From GCA-003244245 sp963822695 (GTDB lineage: Bacteria > Actinomycetota > Actinomycetes > Mycobacteriales > Pseudonocardiaceae), in the NCBI GenBank assembly GCA_963822695.1, contig CAWGJH010000017.1:69810-133809 (forward strand): DNA of 64,000 nucleotides, read 5' to 3'. Each line of letters begins with the position of its first letter. Position 1 is the stretch's first letter. Below the pieces are notes generated by a model. That model was given only the letters and a program-made list of their open reading frames with translations. It did no database searches and was not told the origin of the DNA. Below, piece by piece: positions 7,900-16,052 of the stretch. A program made the translations under genes and the position numbers.

Positions 7900-8058
7900 A
7901 TGGGGTTACGCACGTGGTGGGCTGCGCGGGTCGAGCGGAAGCGGATCCTGCGGGGTCGGGTGCGTGTGACGTGGCGGAACTGCCGCCGATGCCGACGCTA
8001 CGGATTCCAGATGGGGACGAGCGGCCTGTGCGAGAAATGCTTGGACACCATCCAATAG
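7900..8058 (+). CDS. 52-residue zinc-ribbon protein
   Basis: ATG at 7900 follows a purine-rich GGGAGGGGAGG site. The peptide has a basic N-terminal helix (WWAARVERKRILRGR), then CRRC and CEKC separated by 16 residues, a four-Cys zinc ribbon. A homologue with CRRC and CGSC sits at the same place in the second element (46759-46968, minus). Conservation between two diverged elements, with the Cys pairs kept, argues that it is a real gene despite its size. A nucleic-acid-binding role in transfer or its control is a guess. Confidence 0.65.
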   Translation: MGLRTWWAARVERKRILRGRVRVTWRNCRRCRRYGFQMGTSGLCEKCLDTIQ

Positions 8059-8108
8059 CACCCATTGCAGAGAAAGGGTCGGAAGGGTAAGTCAACGCGC
8101 CGGGGGTG

Positions 8109-8200
8109 GTGCGGTAATGCCGCACGCCCTCATCCAGCGCACCAGACGGCGTACGCGCAGAAGCGGATTTCACGGCTACCAACCTTGTCCGCTTCTGCGC
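8109..8200. promoter_or_regulatory. paired hairpins upstream of tra, conserved in both elements
   Basis: Hairpin 1 is GTGCGG-5 nt-CCGCAC (8109-8125). Hairpin 2 has a perfect 13-bp stem (8155-8167 with 8188-8200) and a 20-nt loop. The same pair, with the same order and flanks, lies at 46637-46727 (minus orientation) before the tra remnant of the second element, in DNA that otherwise diverges. This points to a functional cis element such as the transfer locus, a single-strand origin or a tra leader. Confidence 0.7.
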
Positions 8201-8230
8201 TGTCCACACCAGAACCCGGAGTGAACAGTC

Positions 8231-8431
8231 ATGAGAATACGCACAACAACCTGGCCCGGCGCAAGCCCCCTCCCCGGCCACAGGGGCACCAGCGACAAGC
8301 AGACATGCCTGCACCGACGAGGAATAGGCACCGTCGCCCCCCGCCAGAGCGTCGATGACGGGTACACCGGAGCACCCGTGGTGACCGTCGTCGTGTCGAT
8401 CACCGTTGCCACGGTCGGGGGTGATCGATGA
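8231..8431 (+). CDS. possible small protein preceding tra
   Basis: 66 residues; the ATG at 8231 follows GGAG at 9 bases and the stop overlaps the tra start. The C-terminus is hydrophobic (APVVTVVVSITVATVGG) and could enter the membrane. It is not conserved in the second element, so it may be chance. Confidence 0.3.
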   Translation: MRIRTTTWPGASPLPGHRGTSDKQTCLHRRGIGTVAPRQSVDDGYTGAPVVTVVVSITVATVGGDR

Positions 8432-10032
8432 TGACCGCGCACACGATCGCCGTGGTGATCGCGGGTGGTGTCACGCTGGGCCTCGTCGTGTGGGTGCTGT
8501 CCAGAATCGGTAAGGCACTGATCCAGCTCGCGGAGGCGCTGGCGGCGGCTGCGCTGGTGTTCGCCACCGTGTGGCTGGTTATCAAGGCCGGGGTGTGGGC
8601 GATCCGTCAGGCGGTGACCCACTGGCGGACCAGCCTCACCGTGATGGTGATCCTGGTGTGGTGGCACTGGTGGGGCGCCCTGTCACTGGCCATCACTGTG
8701 GGCGTGGTCACGGTGGGGCTCGTGGTGTGGCGGTGGGTCGCCCTGGTGTCGTTCGATCCGTGGGTGGGTCGGCATCTGCGGGCCTGGTGGCTGCGCTGGA
8801 CCCTCTACGCGCCCAAGCTGCCCGGGTGGCTGCACGCCTGCGGGCTGAGCATCACAGACCACGCCACGCCCGTCATGGTGACGGTCACCCTGGTGGGGCG
8901 CCAGAAGATCCACCGCGACCGGCCCCAGGCCCAGGCGCAGGCGCGGGTACCCCAGGTGCTGGGTGTGCGCTCGGGTGCGTCGTGGGATGAGGTCCGGGTC
9001 CGCCTGGTAGCCCGGGCAGAAACCAGAAGACTTCGACGAGATCACCCGCGCATTGGCCTGCGCCCGAGGAGTCCAACGCTGCCAGATCCGCGAACTGACG
9101 CCGAATGTCGTGTCGATCGATTTCCAGCGTCGCAACCTGCTCGCCGACCCAGTGCCCTGCCCCGACCTCGCCGAGTTGGCCAGTGTTGAGGGTGGGTCGG
9201 TGGATCTGCGGCGGGTCTTGTCCGGACGCACCGAGTACGGCCAGGACTGGCATGTGCCCTTGGCCGGGGGGCACACCATGGTGGCGGGGTCGACGGGGGC
9301 GGGCAAGAACTCGGTCATGTGGTGCCCCCTGGTGTCCATCGCTCCCGCGATCCGCGACGGCCTGGTCCGGGTGTCGGGGATCGACCCCAAGGGCATGGAA
9401 CTGGCCTACGGACGGGGGATCTTCACCCGCTACGCCGTCACCGGACCCGACGCCCTGGCAGTGCTGGAGGAACTGGTCGCTGCGATGCAGGCCCGGAAAG
9501 CGGAGTTCGCGGGGCAGGTACGAACGGTGCCGATCAGCCGCGGATCACCCCTTGGAGTTGCTGGAGTTCGACGAGATCGGGGCACTGACGAAATACACCG
9601 ACCGCAAGACCCGCGACGCCATCACCGAAAAAATCGCCCTGCTCACTACCCAGGGTCGAGCGTTGGGATTCACCGTCCGCGGCTACGTCCAGGAACCCAC
9701 CAAGGACACCGTCCCCGTCCGGGAGTTGTTCCCGCGCCGAGTGTGCCTGCGGGTCTCGGCGAAATCGCATGTGGGCATGGTGCTCGGCGAGGGCGCGTAT
9801 GAGCGGGGGGCCTGGGCCAACCGGATCGGCGAATCCGAAGCCGGCGTCGGCTACGTGGTCGGCGAAGGCAATCCGCGAACCCCTCCGCATCCGCGCGGGC
9901 TGGGTGCCCGACGAGACGATCAAACACCTCGAAACATTCATCACCACCCCACCCACCCACGACACAGCGGTGCTGCCCTTCCCCACCACACCGACCGAGG
10001 CGACCGTATCAACCCGGGGAGGCGCGGCATGA
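8428..10032 (+). pseudogene. tra: FtsK/SpoIIIE-type transfer protein Tra, frameshifted
   Basis: Four consecutive segments in changing frames add up to one Tra protein: about 8428-9030 (N-terminal membrane helices, then a soluble linker), 9030-9545 (the P-loop GSTGAGKNS and the IDPKG strand), 9545-9885 (the FDEIGALTKY Walker B region and the TQGRALGFTVRGYVQEP sensor segment) and 9885-10032 (C-terminus). In AICEs, Tra is a hexameric DNA pump that moves double-stranded element DNA between hyphae. Three frameshifts mean no full protein is made. The P-loop also has Asn where Gly or Ser is usual. Confidence 0.8.
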
Positions 10033-10469
10033 CCACCACCCCCACGCCGGGCGTGACGTTCGTACAGGCGGCGCACCTGCTCGCCGCGCACCTGGCCGAT
10101 CACCAGTTACCCGAACCCGCATCCCTGACAGTGACGACCAGGGCTGGACAGTCGCAGGTCAGGGCGCAGGTGCACTCGCTCACCGTGCCGAGAGTCGCGG
10201 CTGAGTTGCTGGCCTGGGCCGACACGCTGACCACCGTCACCGTGGAGGTATGGCGGCCACCGGCTGGTGCCAGTGTGCAACTGTCGATCGCCAGCACCCT
10301 GACCGGCCCGGCCGGTGCGGTGGCACTGGACATCTACGGCAGCGCCGTTGACGACCCAGCTCTGTTCGCTGATCTCGCACCCAGCGAGCACCGGGACGTG
10401 TCCCTGGGACAGCTGCGCATCTGGGCGGCCCGTGCCACGGACATCACCGGTGGGGGTGGGGCGGTATGA
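10029..10469 (+). CDS. AICE hypothetical between tra and rep
   Basis: 146 residues; the ATG at 10029 overlaps the last codons of the tra pseudogene and its stop overlaps the rep start. The protein begins with a helical stretch (VQAAHLLAAHLADHQL), then beta-rich sequence and an Asp/Ala-rich end. Proteins of this size between tra and rep are common in AICEs, without known function. The frame is open, unlike its two neighbours. Confidence 0.55.
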   Translation: MTTTPTPGVTFVQAAHLLAAHLADHQLPEPASLTVTTRAGQSQVRAQVHSLTVPRVAAELLAWADTLTTVTVEVWRPPAGASVQLSIASTLTGPAGAVALDIYGSAVDDPALFADLAPSEHRDVSLGQLRIWAARATDITGGGGAV

Positions 10470-12118
10470 GCACCTCTACCGAGACCGTGACCGACATGCC
10501 CAGTGGGCATACCCGGGCCGAGCGGATGCGCCAACCCCTGGCCGCCGATGTCCTCGCGGCGGTCGCCGATCAACACGGGGTCTGTGTGCGGCCGTTCACG
10601 ATGGAAGTCGGCGACCCGGACACCGGGGAGCTGAGGTATGTGCCGCTGCCCTGCGGGTCCACCGTCGAATCCGTCTGCGGACCCTGCGCCCGCAAAGCCA
10701 GGGCACTACGGATGGCCCAGTGCCGGGAGGGCTGGCACCTCACCGAAGAACCCACCCTCACCGCTGATGAACCCACCCCCGAGCAGCGGACAGCGCTCAC
10801 TGAGCGGGCGGACCTGGTCGCCCACTACCGGGATGCGGTGCAGACCGGGCGGGACGGGGACGCTGAAGAACTGCGCGAGGCCATCCGGGAGGCGGATGGA
10901 AAACTTCGGCAACTCGGCGTCCGGGGCCACCTTCCCTCACCTGATGCGCTACCGAAGCGGTCTGCCGAAGCGCTCCACCAAGCGACGGCAGGACGCCCCC
11001 AACCTCCCCGCCCGCACGGTCAGCAAGACCACCGTGGGTCGGGAGTTCGCCGGCCGATACCGACCCTCCATGTTCGTCACCCTCACCTGCGACACCTACG
11101 GCCGAGTCCACAACGACGGAACCCCAGTGGACCCGGAGCGCTATGACTACCGGCGGGCCGCTCGGGATGCGGTGCACTTCTCCTCCCTGGTGGACCGCTG
11201 GTGGCAGAACCTACGACGCGTCGTCGGCTGGGACGTCCAATACTTCGCCACCGTCGAACCCCAAAAACGGGCCGCACCACACCTCCACACAGCCCTACGC
11301 GGGTCAATTCCGCACGACACTGATCCGGCACGTCACGGCGGCCACCTACCACCAGGTCTGGTGGCCCCACCACGACCAGATCCTCTACACCAAGGACCGG
11401 TTGCCGAGTCTGGGATGCCAACCGCAAGACCTTCATCGACCCCGACACCCGCCACCCCCTCACCCCCTGGGATCAGGCGGTGGAGCAGGTGGAGGAGGCC
11501 GTGCACGTGGTCACCTTCGGACCCCAAGTGCACTCCAAAGGCATCCTCGGCGGCACCGACGACGCTGGCCGGCACATCGGCTACCTCACCAAATACCTGA
11601 CGAAATCGATCACGGAAGTGGTTGAATCCTCAACGGATGCCCAGCGGCGCCACACGGACCGGTTGCACGCCGAGCTGTCGATCACGCCGTGCTCGCCTCG
11701 CTGCGCGGTCTGGCTGCTGTATGGCATCCAACCCTTAGGCGCCACCTCCCGCGCCGTACCCGGACAGTGTAAGAACCGGGCACACCGGCGAAGCACCCTG
11801 GGCCTGCCCGGGCGGCGGGTGCTGGTGTCCCGGAAATGGTCAGGCAAGACATTGGCCGACCATCGGGCGGACCGTAAGGCGTTCGTCGCGCAAGCCCTGG
11901 CGGCGGTCGGGATCGAGAAACCAGCACAGGACACCTCCCGGCTGATCTGGCGCAAACTCACCCCCGGCGACCCCCACGTCCCACCCCGAGCCCACCTCCT
12001 CATGCACGCCATCGCTGAACGCCTCGCCTGGCGAGCCGAATACGACCGGGCCATGGCAGCCGCGACCGGCCCACCACTGGGTCACGAAACTTCGGCAACT
12101 CAACCGGTAGCGGCCTGA
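10466..12118 (+). pseudogene. repSA: RepSA-type rolling-circle initiator, frameshifted
   Basis: Rep motifs are present but spread over several frames. The N-terminal part (10466 to about 10940) has a Cys-rich segment with CGPC. The next frame has MFVTLTCDTYGRV (motif I) and PHLHTALRG (the metal-binding HxH motif II). A short third segment (YHQVWWPHHD) follows, and the last frame (about 11470-12118) has RHIGYLTKYLTKS, the catalytic Tyr motif III, and the C-terminus. At least three frameshifts separate them. A working copy would nick the element origin and start rolling-circle replication. Confidence 0.8.
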
Positions 12119-12132
12119 CCAGGAGGAACGTG

Positions 12133-12357
12133 ATGACCAAGGGAGACAGGACACGGGGTGTGCCTGTTATCGGAGAACCGCTGTGGACTCCGGATGACCT
12201 GTCGAGCTTCCTGTTCATACCGGAGAAGACATTACGCGAATGGCGGTCGAAGGGATACGGGCCACCGTGGCGGAAGGTCGGAAAGCACGTCCGCTATGAG
12301 CCGGGGGCGGTCCGAGCGTGGTTGGACACGCTGACCGGTGACGCTGGCGCCGCGTGA
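12133..12357 (+). CDS. xis: Xis: excisionase with MerR-like HTH
   Basis: 74 residues; the ATG at 12133 (or GTG at 12130) follows AGGAGG. Residues 18-65 form a winged HTH of the excisionase type: WTPDDLSSFLFIPEKTLREW, then GPPWRKVGKHVRYEP. Excisionases bend attL/attR and push the integrase towards excision. It lies between rep and int as in pSAM2 and is intact. Confidence 0.8.
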   Translation: MTKGDRTRGVPVIGEPLWTPDDLSSFLFIPEKTLREWRSKGYGPPWRKVGKHVRYEPGAVRAWLDTLTGDAGAA

Positions 12358-12401
12358 CTGCTCGATGTTTCAGCGGTTATCGCATTGAGGGAGCGTGAGC
12401 G

Positions 12402-13640
12402 ATGGGGCATGTTCAAGATCGCTGGTACAAGGAAGTTCCCGATTCTGAAGCGTTTGGCAAGACGATCCGGGTGCCGACCGCGTTACACGGAAAGGGGCTG
12501 AGGTACAAGGTCCGGTACATCGACCCGGATGGCCACGAGCGTTCCAAGAGCTACCCCGATAAGAAGCTCAAAGACGCACGGTCCTTCCTGGCAAAAGTTG
12601 AGGCAGACAAGCTGACCGGCGATTATATCGGCCCAAAAGCGGGCAACACAACACTGCGCGAGTACGGCGACAACTGGCTGAAAGGGCAGTCGCAGGACGA
12701 GTCGTCACAGCGCACCATGCGGTTCAAGCTGAACAAGCAGGTGTACCCATTTCTTGGTGCGCGTTCACTGTCCACCATCGGCGCAACCGCCATTCGTGAC
12801 TGGCTGAGCTGGATGAACGGAAACAATGTCTCGGAGTCACACAAGTCGCAGGTGTTCGACCTGTTATCGGCGGTGTTGTCCGCAGCTGTGGACGAGAAGA
12901 AGATTCGGACGAATCCCTGTAAGGCCAAGGGTGTCAAAAAACCGGTGCCGGACAAGCGGAAGGTCACTCCATGGACCGAGGGCAGGTTACGCAAGATACA
13001 GCTTGCTCTACCGCCCCGGCAATCTGTCGTGATCCCGGTGGGTAGCGGCCTTGGCCTGCGGCAGGGTGAGATCCTCGGCCTGTCGCCCGATGACATCGAC
13101 CGGGAACAGATGATCGTGCACATTGATCGGCAACTCGCGTATGTGGGTAACCGGCCGCTGTTCAAACTGCCCAAAGGTCGCAAGACGCGCATCGTGCCGA
13201 TCTCACACGGGCTGCTGGACGTGATCGATGACTACACAGACGCACACCCGCCGACCACGATCACGCTGCCCTGGGGCAAGACAACCGGTGACCCGATCTC
13301 CGTTCGCTTACTGATCGTCACCGCTGCCGGCAAGGTCGAGACCGGGACCGAGTTCAACCACCGACGCTGGCGGCCCGCGTTCGCCACGGCGGGCTTGACC
13401 TACATCGAGGGTGGGGACGGAATGCACGCACTTCGGCACTTCTACGCCTCGACCCTGCTGGCGCGAGGCGTCACGATCAAAGAGCTGGCCGACTACCTCG
13501 GCCACGCCGACCCCGGATTCACACTGCGGACATACACACACCTGCTGCCCTCCAGCCACGAACAAGCGCGACGAGCGGTAGACAGCATCTTCAAACCGCG
13601 CCAGCCCGATCAACTCCTCTCGGACCCTGGGACGGCCTGA
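12402..13640 (+). CDS. int: tyrosine integrase of AICE 1
   Basis: 412 residues, one open frame. The N-terminal 60 residues look like an arm-binding domain, residues about 70-165 a core-binding helical domain, and the rest the catalytic domain. Visible catalytic pieces are Arg in GLGLRQGE (about 217), the HALRHF box (about 342) and the Tyr in LRTYTHLL (about 376) after LGHADPGF. It lies at the right end, about 57 bp before attR, with its likely arm sites starting inside its own 3' end. It probably cuts in the 27-bp common core of the att repeats. It appears functional. Confidence 0.9.
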   Translation: MGHVQDRWYKEVPDSEAFGKTIRVPTALHGKGLRYKVRYIDPDGHERSKSYPDKKLKDARSFLAKVEADKLTGDYIGPKAGNTTLREYGDNWLKGQSQDESSQRTMRFKLNKQVYPFLGARSLSTIGATAIRDWLSWMNGNNVSESHKSQVFDLLSAVLSAAVDEKKIRTNPCKAKGVKKPVPDKRKVTPWTEGRLRKIQLALPPRQSVVIPVGSGLGLRQGEILGLSPDDIDREQMIVHIDRQLAYVGNRPLFKLPKGRKTRIVPISHGLLDVIDDYTDAHPPTTITLPWGKTTGDPISVRLLIVTAAGKVETGTEFNHRRWRPAFATAGLTYIEGGDGMHALRHFYASTLLARGVTIKELADYLGHADPGFTLRTYTHLLPSSHEQARRAVDSIFKPRQPDQLLSDPGTA

Positions 13641-13651
13641 TGACGGCCTGG
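13631..13651. promoter_or_regulatory. integrase arm-type repeats, right end
   Basis: gacggcctg occurs at 13631 and 13642 with 11-bp spacing, the mirror partner of the pair at 245-267. It overlaps the last codons of int and lies 45 bp from attR. Confidence 0.65.
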
Positions 13652-13696
13652 ACGGTACACGCATCCTATTTGCGCAGATCAACGCCATGGTACGGA

Positions 13697-13738
13697 AGAA
13701 GCCCACCTTTTCGTAACCTGTGGTCGGGCCTGCGGCGG
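13697..13738. repeat. attR: right 42-bp direct repeat
   Basis: Matches 127-168 at 41 of 42 positions. Here the sequence no longer ends a gene: the frame upstream is element DNA. This is the boundary where chromosomal sequence resumes. Confidence 0.88.
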
Positions 13739-13905
13739 CGTTTGTTGAGGTAGCGCCGCCGCTGGAAGAACCCGGACCAGTGCCTTGACGGTCGGAAGGG
13801 CCAGTGACCTGCTGGGCATTGGGTGATGCTGGGTGGCGCGGCCGGTACCCGTTTTTACTGGGGGAGCCCGCAGACCTGGCGTGATCTCTTCGGTGTTAAC
13901 GCTGG

Positions 13906-14466
13906 TTGGCCATAGGTTGGGCTGTCTGGGAATGTCGCTGCGTGCCGTCTAGCTGCGGCTATGCACGTTGGCTCTGCCGCAGGACGGCGAGCTCGACGAA
14001 CTACGGGCAGACATTCCACCGGCTTCTCGACGCCTTCCGGGACGGTGGCGGAGTTCCCCAGGAGCTGTTTGGCGCGGAAATGACGGAATCCATCGATCGG
14101 TTCACCGCCCCGTGGTTTGAGCATCTGCTGGTGCCCGAGTGGCTACCCGCCATGCCCGATGTCCTGGTCAAGCTGCGGGCTGGGGCCACCGTCGCCGTCG
14201 TCGGCTGCGGTCGGGGTCGGGGTCGGGGTCGGGCAGCCATTACCCTCGCCCGGGCGTTTCCCGCCTGCTTGGCCGTCGGCTACCACGTCTATGAGCCGGC
14301 CGTGGTGGCGGCGCAGCATCGGGCCGCTCAGACCGGACTCAGCGACCGGGTGCGCTGTGAGGTACGCGACGTAGTCCAGGGCCTTCCCCAGCGCTATGAC
14401 CTCGTCACGACCAGCAGACGTCGCCGTAGCTCCTCGCGGGCATCATCTGACAAAGCGACGCAATAG
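13906..14466 (+). pseudogene. truncated SAM methyltransferase
   Basis: Residues from about 14010 on match a class I methyltransferase of the actinobacterial type with an N-terminal winged helix: FGAEMTESIDRFTAPWFEHL, then the SAM motif VAVVGCGRGRGRG, ITLARAFP and DRVRCEVRDVVQ. The usual N-terminal domain and the C-terminal third are missing; the frame runs into unrelated Arg/Ser-rich residues after YDLVTT. A run of repeated ggtcgg in the SAM motif adds extra Gly-Arg pairs. Probably dead. Confidence 0.6.
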
Positions 14467-15010
14467 CTCGAAGCGGGGGCTTCACCGCCCAAAAACGGCG
14501 TCCAGTAGTCCTCGAAGCCCGCGAACACGGTGGGCATCCCGATTGCCCGAGACCTCATCTCACCCATGCCGGCATCGGCGAAAAGACGATGCAGAGCGCC
14601 TGGCGGCACAACGGGAACCGTGTCGCTTCGTCGAGATCGGCCGCAGCCGGATTCAGGGCGATCGCGGCATCCCACGAGCGGCGGATGAGCTGTATGCCTT
14701 CGCTATAATCCCAGACGTAACCCGCGATCGTCGTACCGTTCAACCGCCACCCGACACATCTCGGCAAGCGCCGCCGCAGGGTCGGGAATGAAGTTCAGGA
14801 CGAGACCGCAGACAACATAGTCAACTGATGCCTCGCCAACAGGCAGCGCCAGCGCGTCGCCCACCCGGTTCCCGTGCCACAACCCACGTCCAACCACCGA
14901 CGACCGAACTCTGGAGTGATCCACGTTATGAACTCCCGACCGACCGACCGGCTCCACCGGCCGATATACGGCTCATACAGATTACCGCGTGACCATGCTT
15001 CCCTGACCAT
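14399..15010 (-). pseudogene. second SAM methyltransferase, decayed
   Basis: Minus-strand pieces in several frames spell one methyltransferase: EFITWITPEFGRRWLDVGCG (start and SAM motif), GDALALPVGEASVDYVVC with NFIPDPAAALAEM, then GYVWDYSEGIQLIRRSWDAA, and a C-terminal LHRLFADAGMGEM segment. Sequence between the SAM motif and the GDALALPV segment is deleted and at least three frame changes occur. It converges on the plus-strand methyltransferase remnant. Confidence 0.6.
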
Positions 15011-15019
15011 GACACCATC

Positions 15020-15265
15020 TTCGCGGTAGCGGGGCTGGGGCGATGCCGAGGTTGTTCAGCGACATGGCAGGTAGGCGGCGGGTTGGTCTGGGCCAGCTGG
15101 CGGTAGTGCTCGACGGCTTCCTCGGTGGGCGAACGCCTCCTCCCGCCGACCCACCGCATCCAGCTGGATGCCGAGGTTGCTCAGTGACCGCCTCGACATA
15201 GTCGTCACCCTCGGCTCACCTTCGATGCCTCCCAAGTTATCAATCACATCACCAAAAGTGAACAA
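15020..15265 (-). pseudogene. TPR-repeat protein fragment
   Basis: Two frames contain pieces of the actinobacterial TPR consensus: SNLGIQLDAVGRREEA, and EEAVEHYRQLAQTNP after a frame change. This is what is left of a tandem-TPR gene. No start and no other domain survive. Confidence 0.5.
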
Positions 15266-15382
15266 CCGTGCGCTCTCTGAGGCAGGGTGGATCGCGTCGA
15301 TACACCTACTGCGGCCAACCGGGTGATTAGTCGGCCATCGCGTATCAGGACGGCGGCGCTCAGGCTCCTAGTTAGCAGAAGG

Positions 15383-15414
15383 TTAGGAGAAAGTGAGATT
15401 TAGGAGAAAGTGAG
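15383..15414. repeat. short tandem repeat
   Basis: ttaggagaaagtgag occurs at 15383 and 15400 (17-bp period), followed by related gttaggg/ggttag blocks. It lies 230 bp before the Trp-rich peptide gene and could be a binding site. Confidence 0.5.
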
Positions 15415-15647
15415 GTTAGGGTCAGGTTAGTAATGAGCAGCACGCGATGGCCGGCCGCAGTCCACCAGACCGTCGAACGCATGAGCTCGACAGGAGCGTG
15501 GTCCGGATCTTGCCAGGCGAACTCGGGTCAGAGCCATCCAGGTATGAGCTGTCTTGTTGCCCCGTCAACTGCTTATCGCTAGCAGGGAACATATTTATTG
15601 ATCTTCCCGGGAGACAAGTTCCCAGGATAAGAAGAAGGGTGGGGAAT

Positions 15648-15815
15648 ATGAGGATCACGGAAATCTTCAGGTTTGGCAAAAAAGACGACGACGACAGGGG
15701 CCACGGCGGCTGGGGTCACGGCTGGGGTCACGGCTGGGGCTGGGGCCACGGCTGGGGCTGGGGCCACGGCGGCTGGGGCTGGGGCCACGGATCCTGGGGC
15801 CGTTGGGGCAGCTAG
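15648..15815 (+). CDS. Gly/His/Trp-repeat peptide, candidate RiPP precursor
   Basis: 55 residues; ATG at 15648 after an AAGAAGGGTGGGG ribosome site. The first 18 residues (MRITEIFRFGKKDDDDRG) are charged and leader-like; the remaining 37 are built almost only of Gly, Trp and His as GHGW and GWGHGW units, ending SWGRWGS. The DNA has matching short repeats (ggctggggccac). A strong hairpin follows at 15833-15881 and then a VioD-like flavin monooxygenase. That layout (short leader-core gene, hairpin, tailoring enzyme) is typical of ribosomal peptide clusters, but no known class is recognised. It could instead be a metal-binding His-rich peptide. Confidence 0.6.
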   Translation: MRITEIFRFGKKDDDDRGHGGWGHGWGHGWGWGHGWGWGHGGWGWGHGSWGRWGS

Positions 15816-15832
15816 CAGGCCTCCTGCAAATT

Positions 15833-15881
15833 GTGGGCGGTGGCTTTCACCCCATTCAAGGTGGTGAGGGCCACCGCCCAC
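15833..15881 (+). terminator. strong hairpin after the peptide gene
   Basis: A perfect 12-bp stem (15833-15844 with 15870-15881) with additional internal pairing (cacc/ggtg). There is no U-run. It can act as a terminator or as a partial one that keeps peptide mRNA above enzyme mRNA. Confidence 0.65.
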
Positions 15882-16052
15882 GTCAAAACCAGAGGGGTGG
15901 GGAGTGGTTGTGTGGGAGGTGGTGCTTCTTCGACCGCCGTCGACTGGGGGACACCCTGTCGCGGCTGACCGGTGATATGGCCGCGATCGAAACGGTCGTG
16001 CTCTCCGGCGTCATCATCGGCACAGCAAAATACGCATGAATGGATCAGTGAC

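Larger units (their letters stand above)
127..13738. mobile_element. AICE 1, integrated in a DsbA-like gene
   Basis: A 13.6-kb element is bounded by a 42-bp direct repeat (127-168 and 13697-13738) that differs at one position (154 versus 13724). Inside, in one orientation, are pra, a small zinc-ribbon gene, tra, rep, xis and int, the order known for pSAM2-type actinomycete integrative elements, with int next to the right end. Cargo genes (lectin-like protein, cutA, regulators) lie in the left half. int and xis are open frames, whereas tra and rep contain several frameshifts. The chromosomal target is the 3' end of a protein gene, not a tRNA gene. Confidence 0.85.

Noticed and set aside
8428..12118. 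Reading tra and rep frameshifts as sequencing errors
   Set aside because: Long housekeeping genes in the same window are all intact and the breaks cluster in mobile-element and remnant genes, so real decay is more likely; error cannot be fully excluded.
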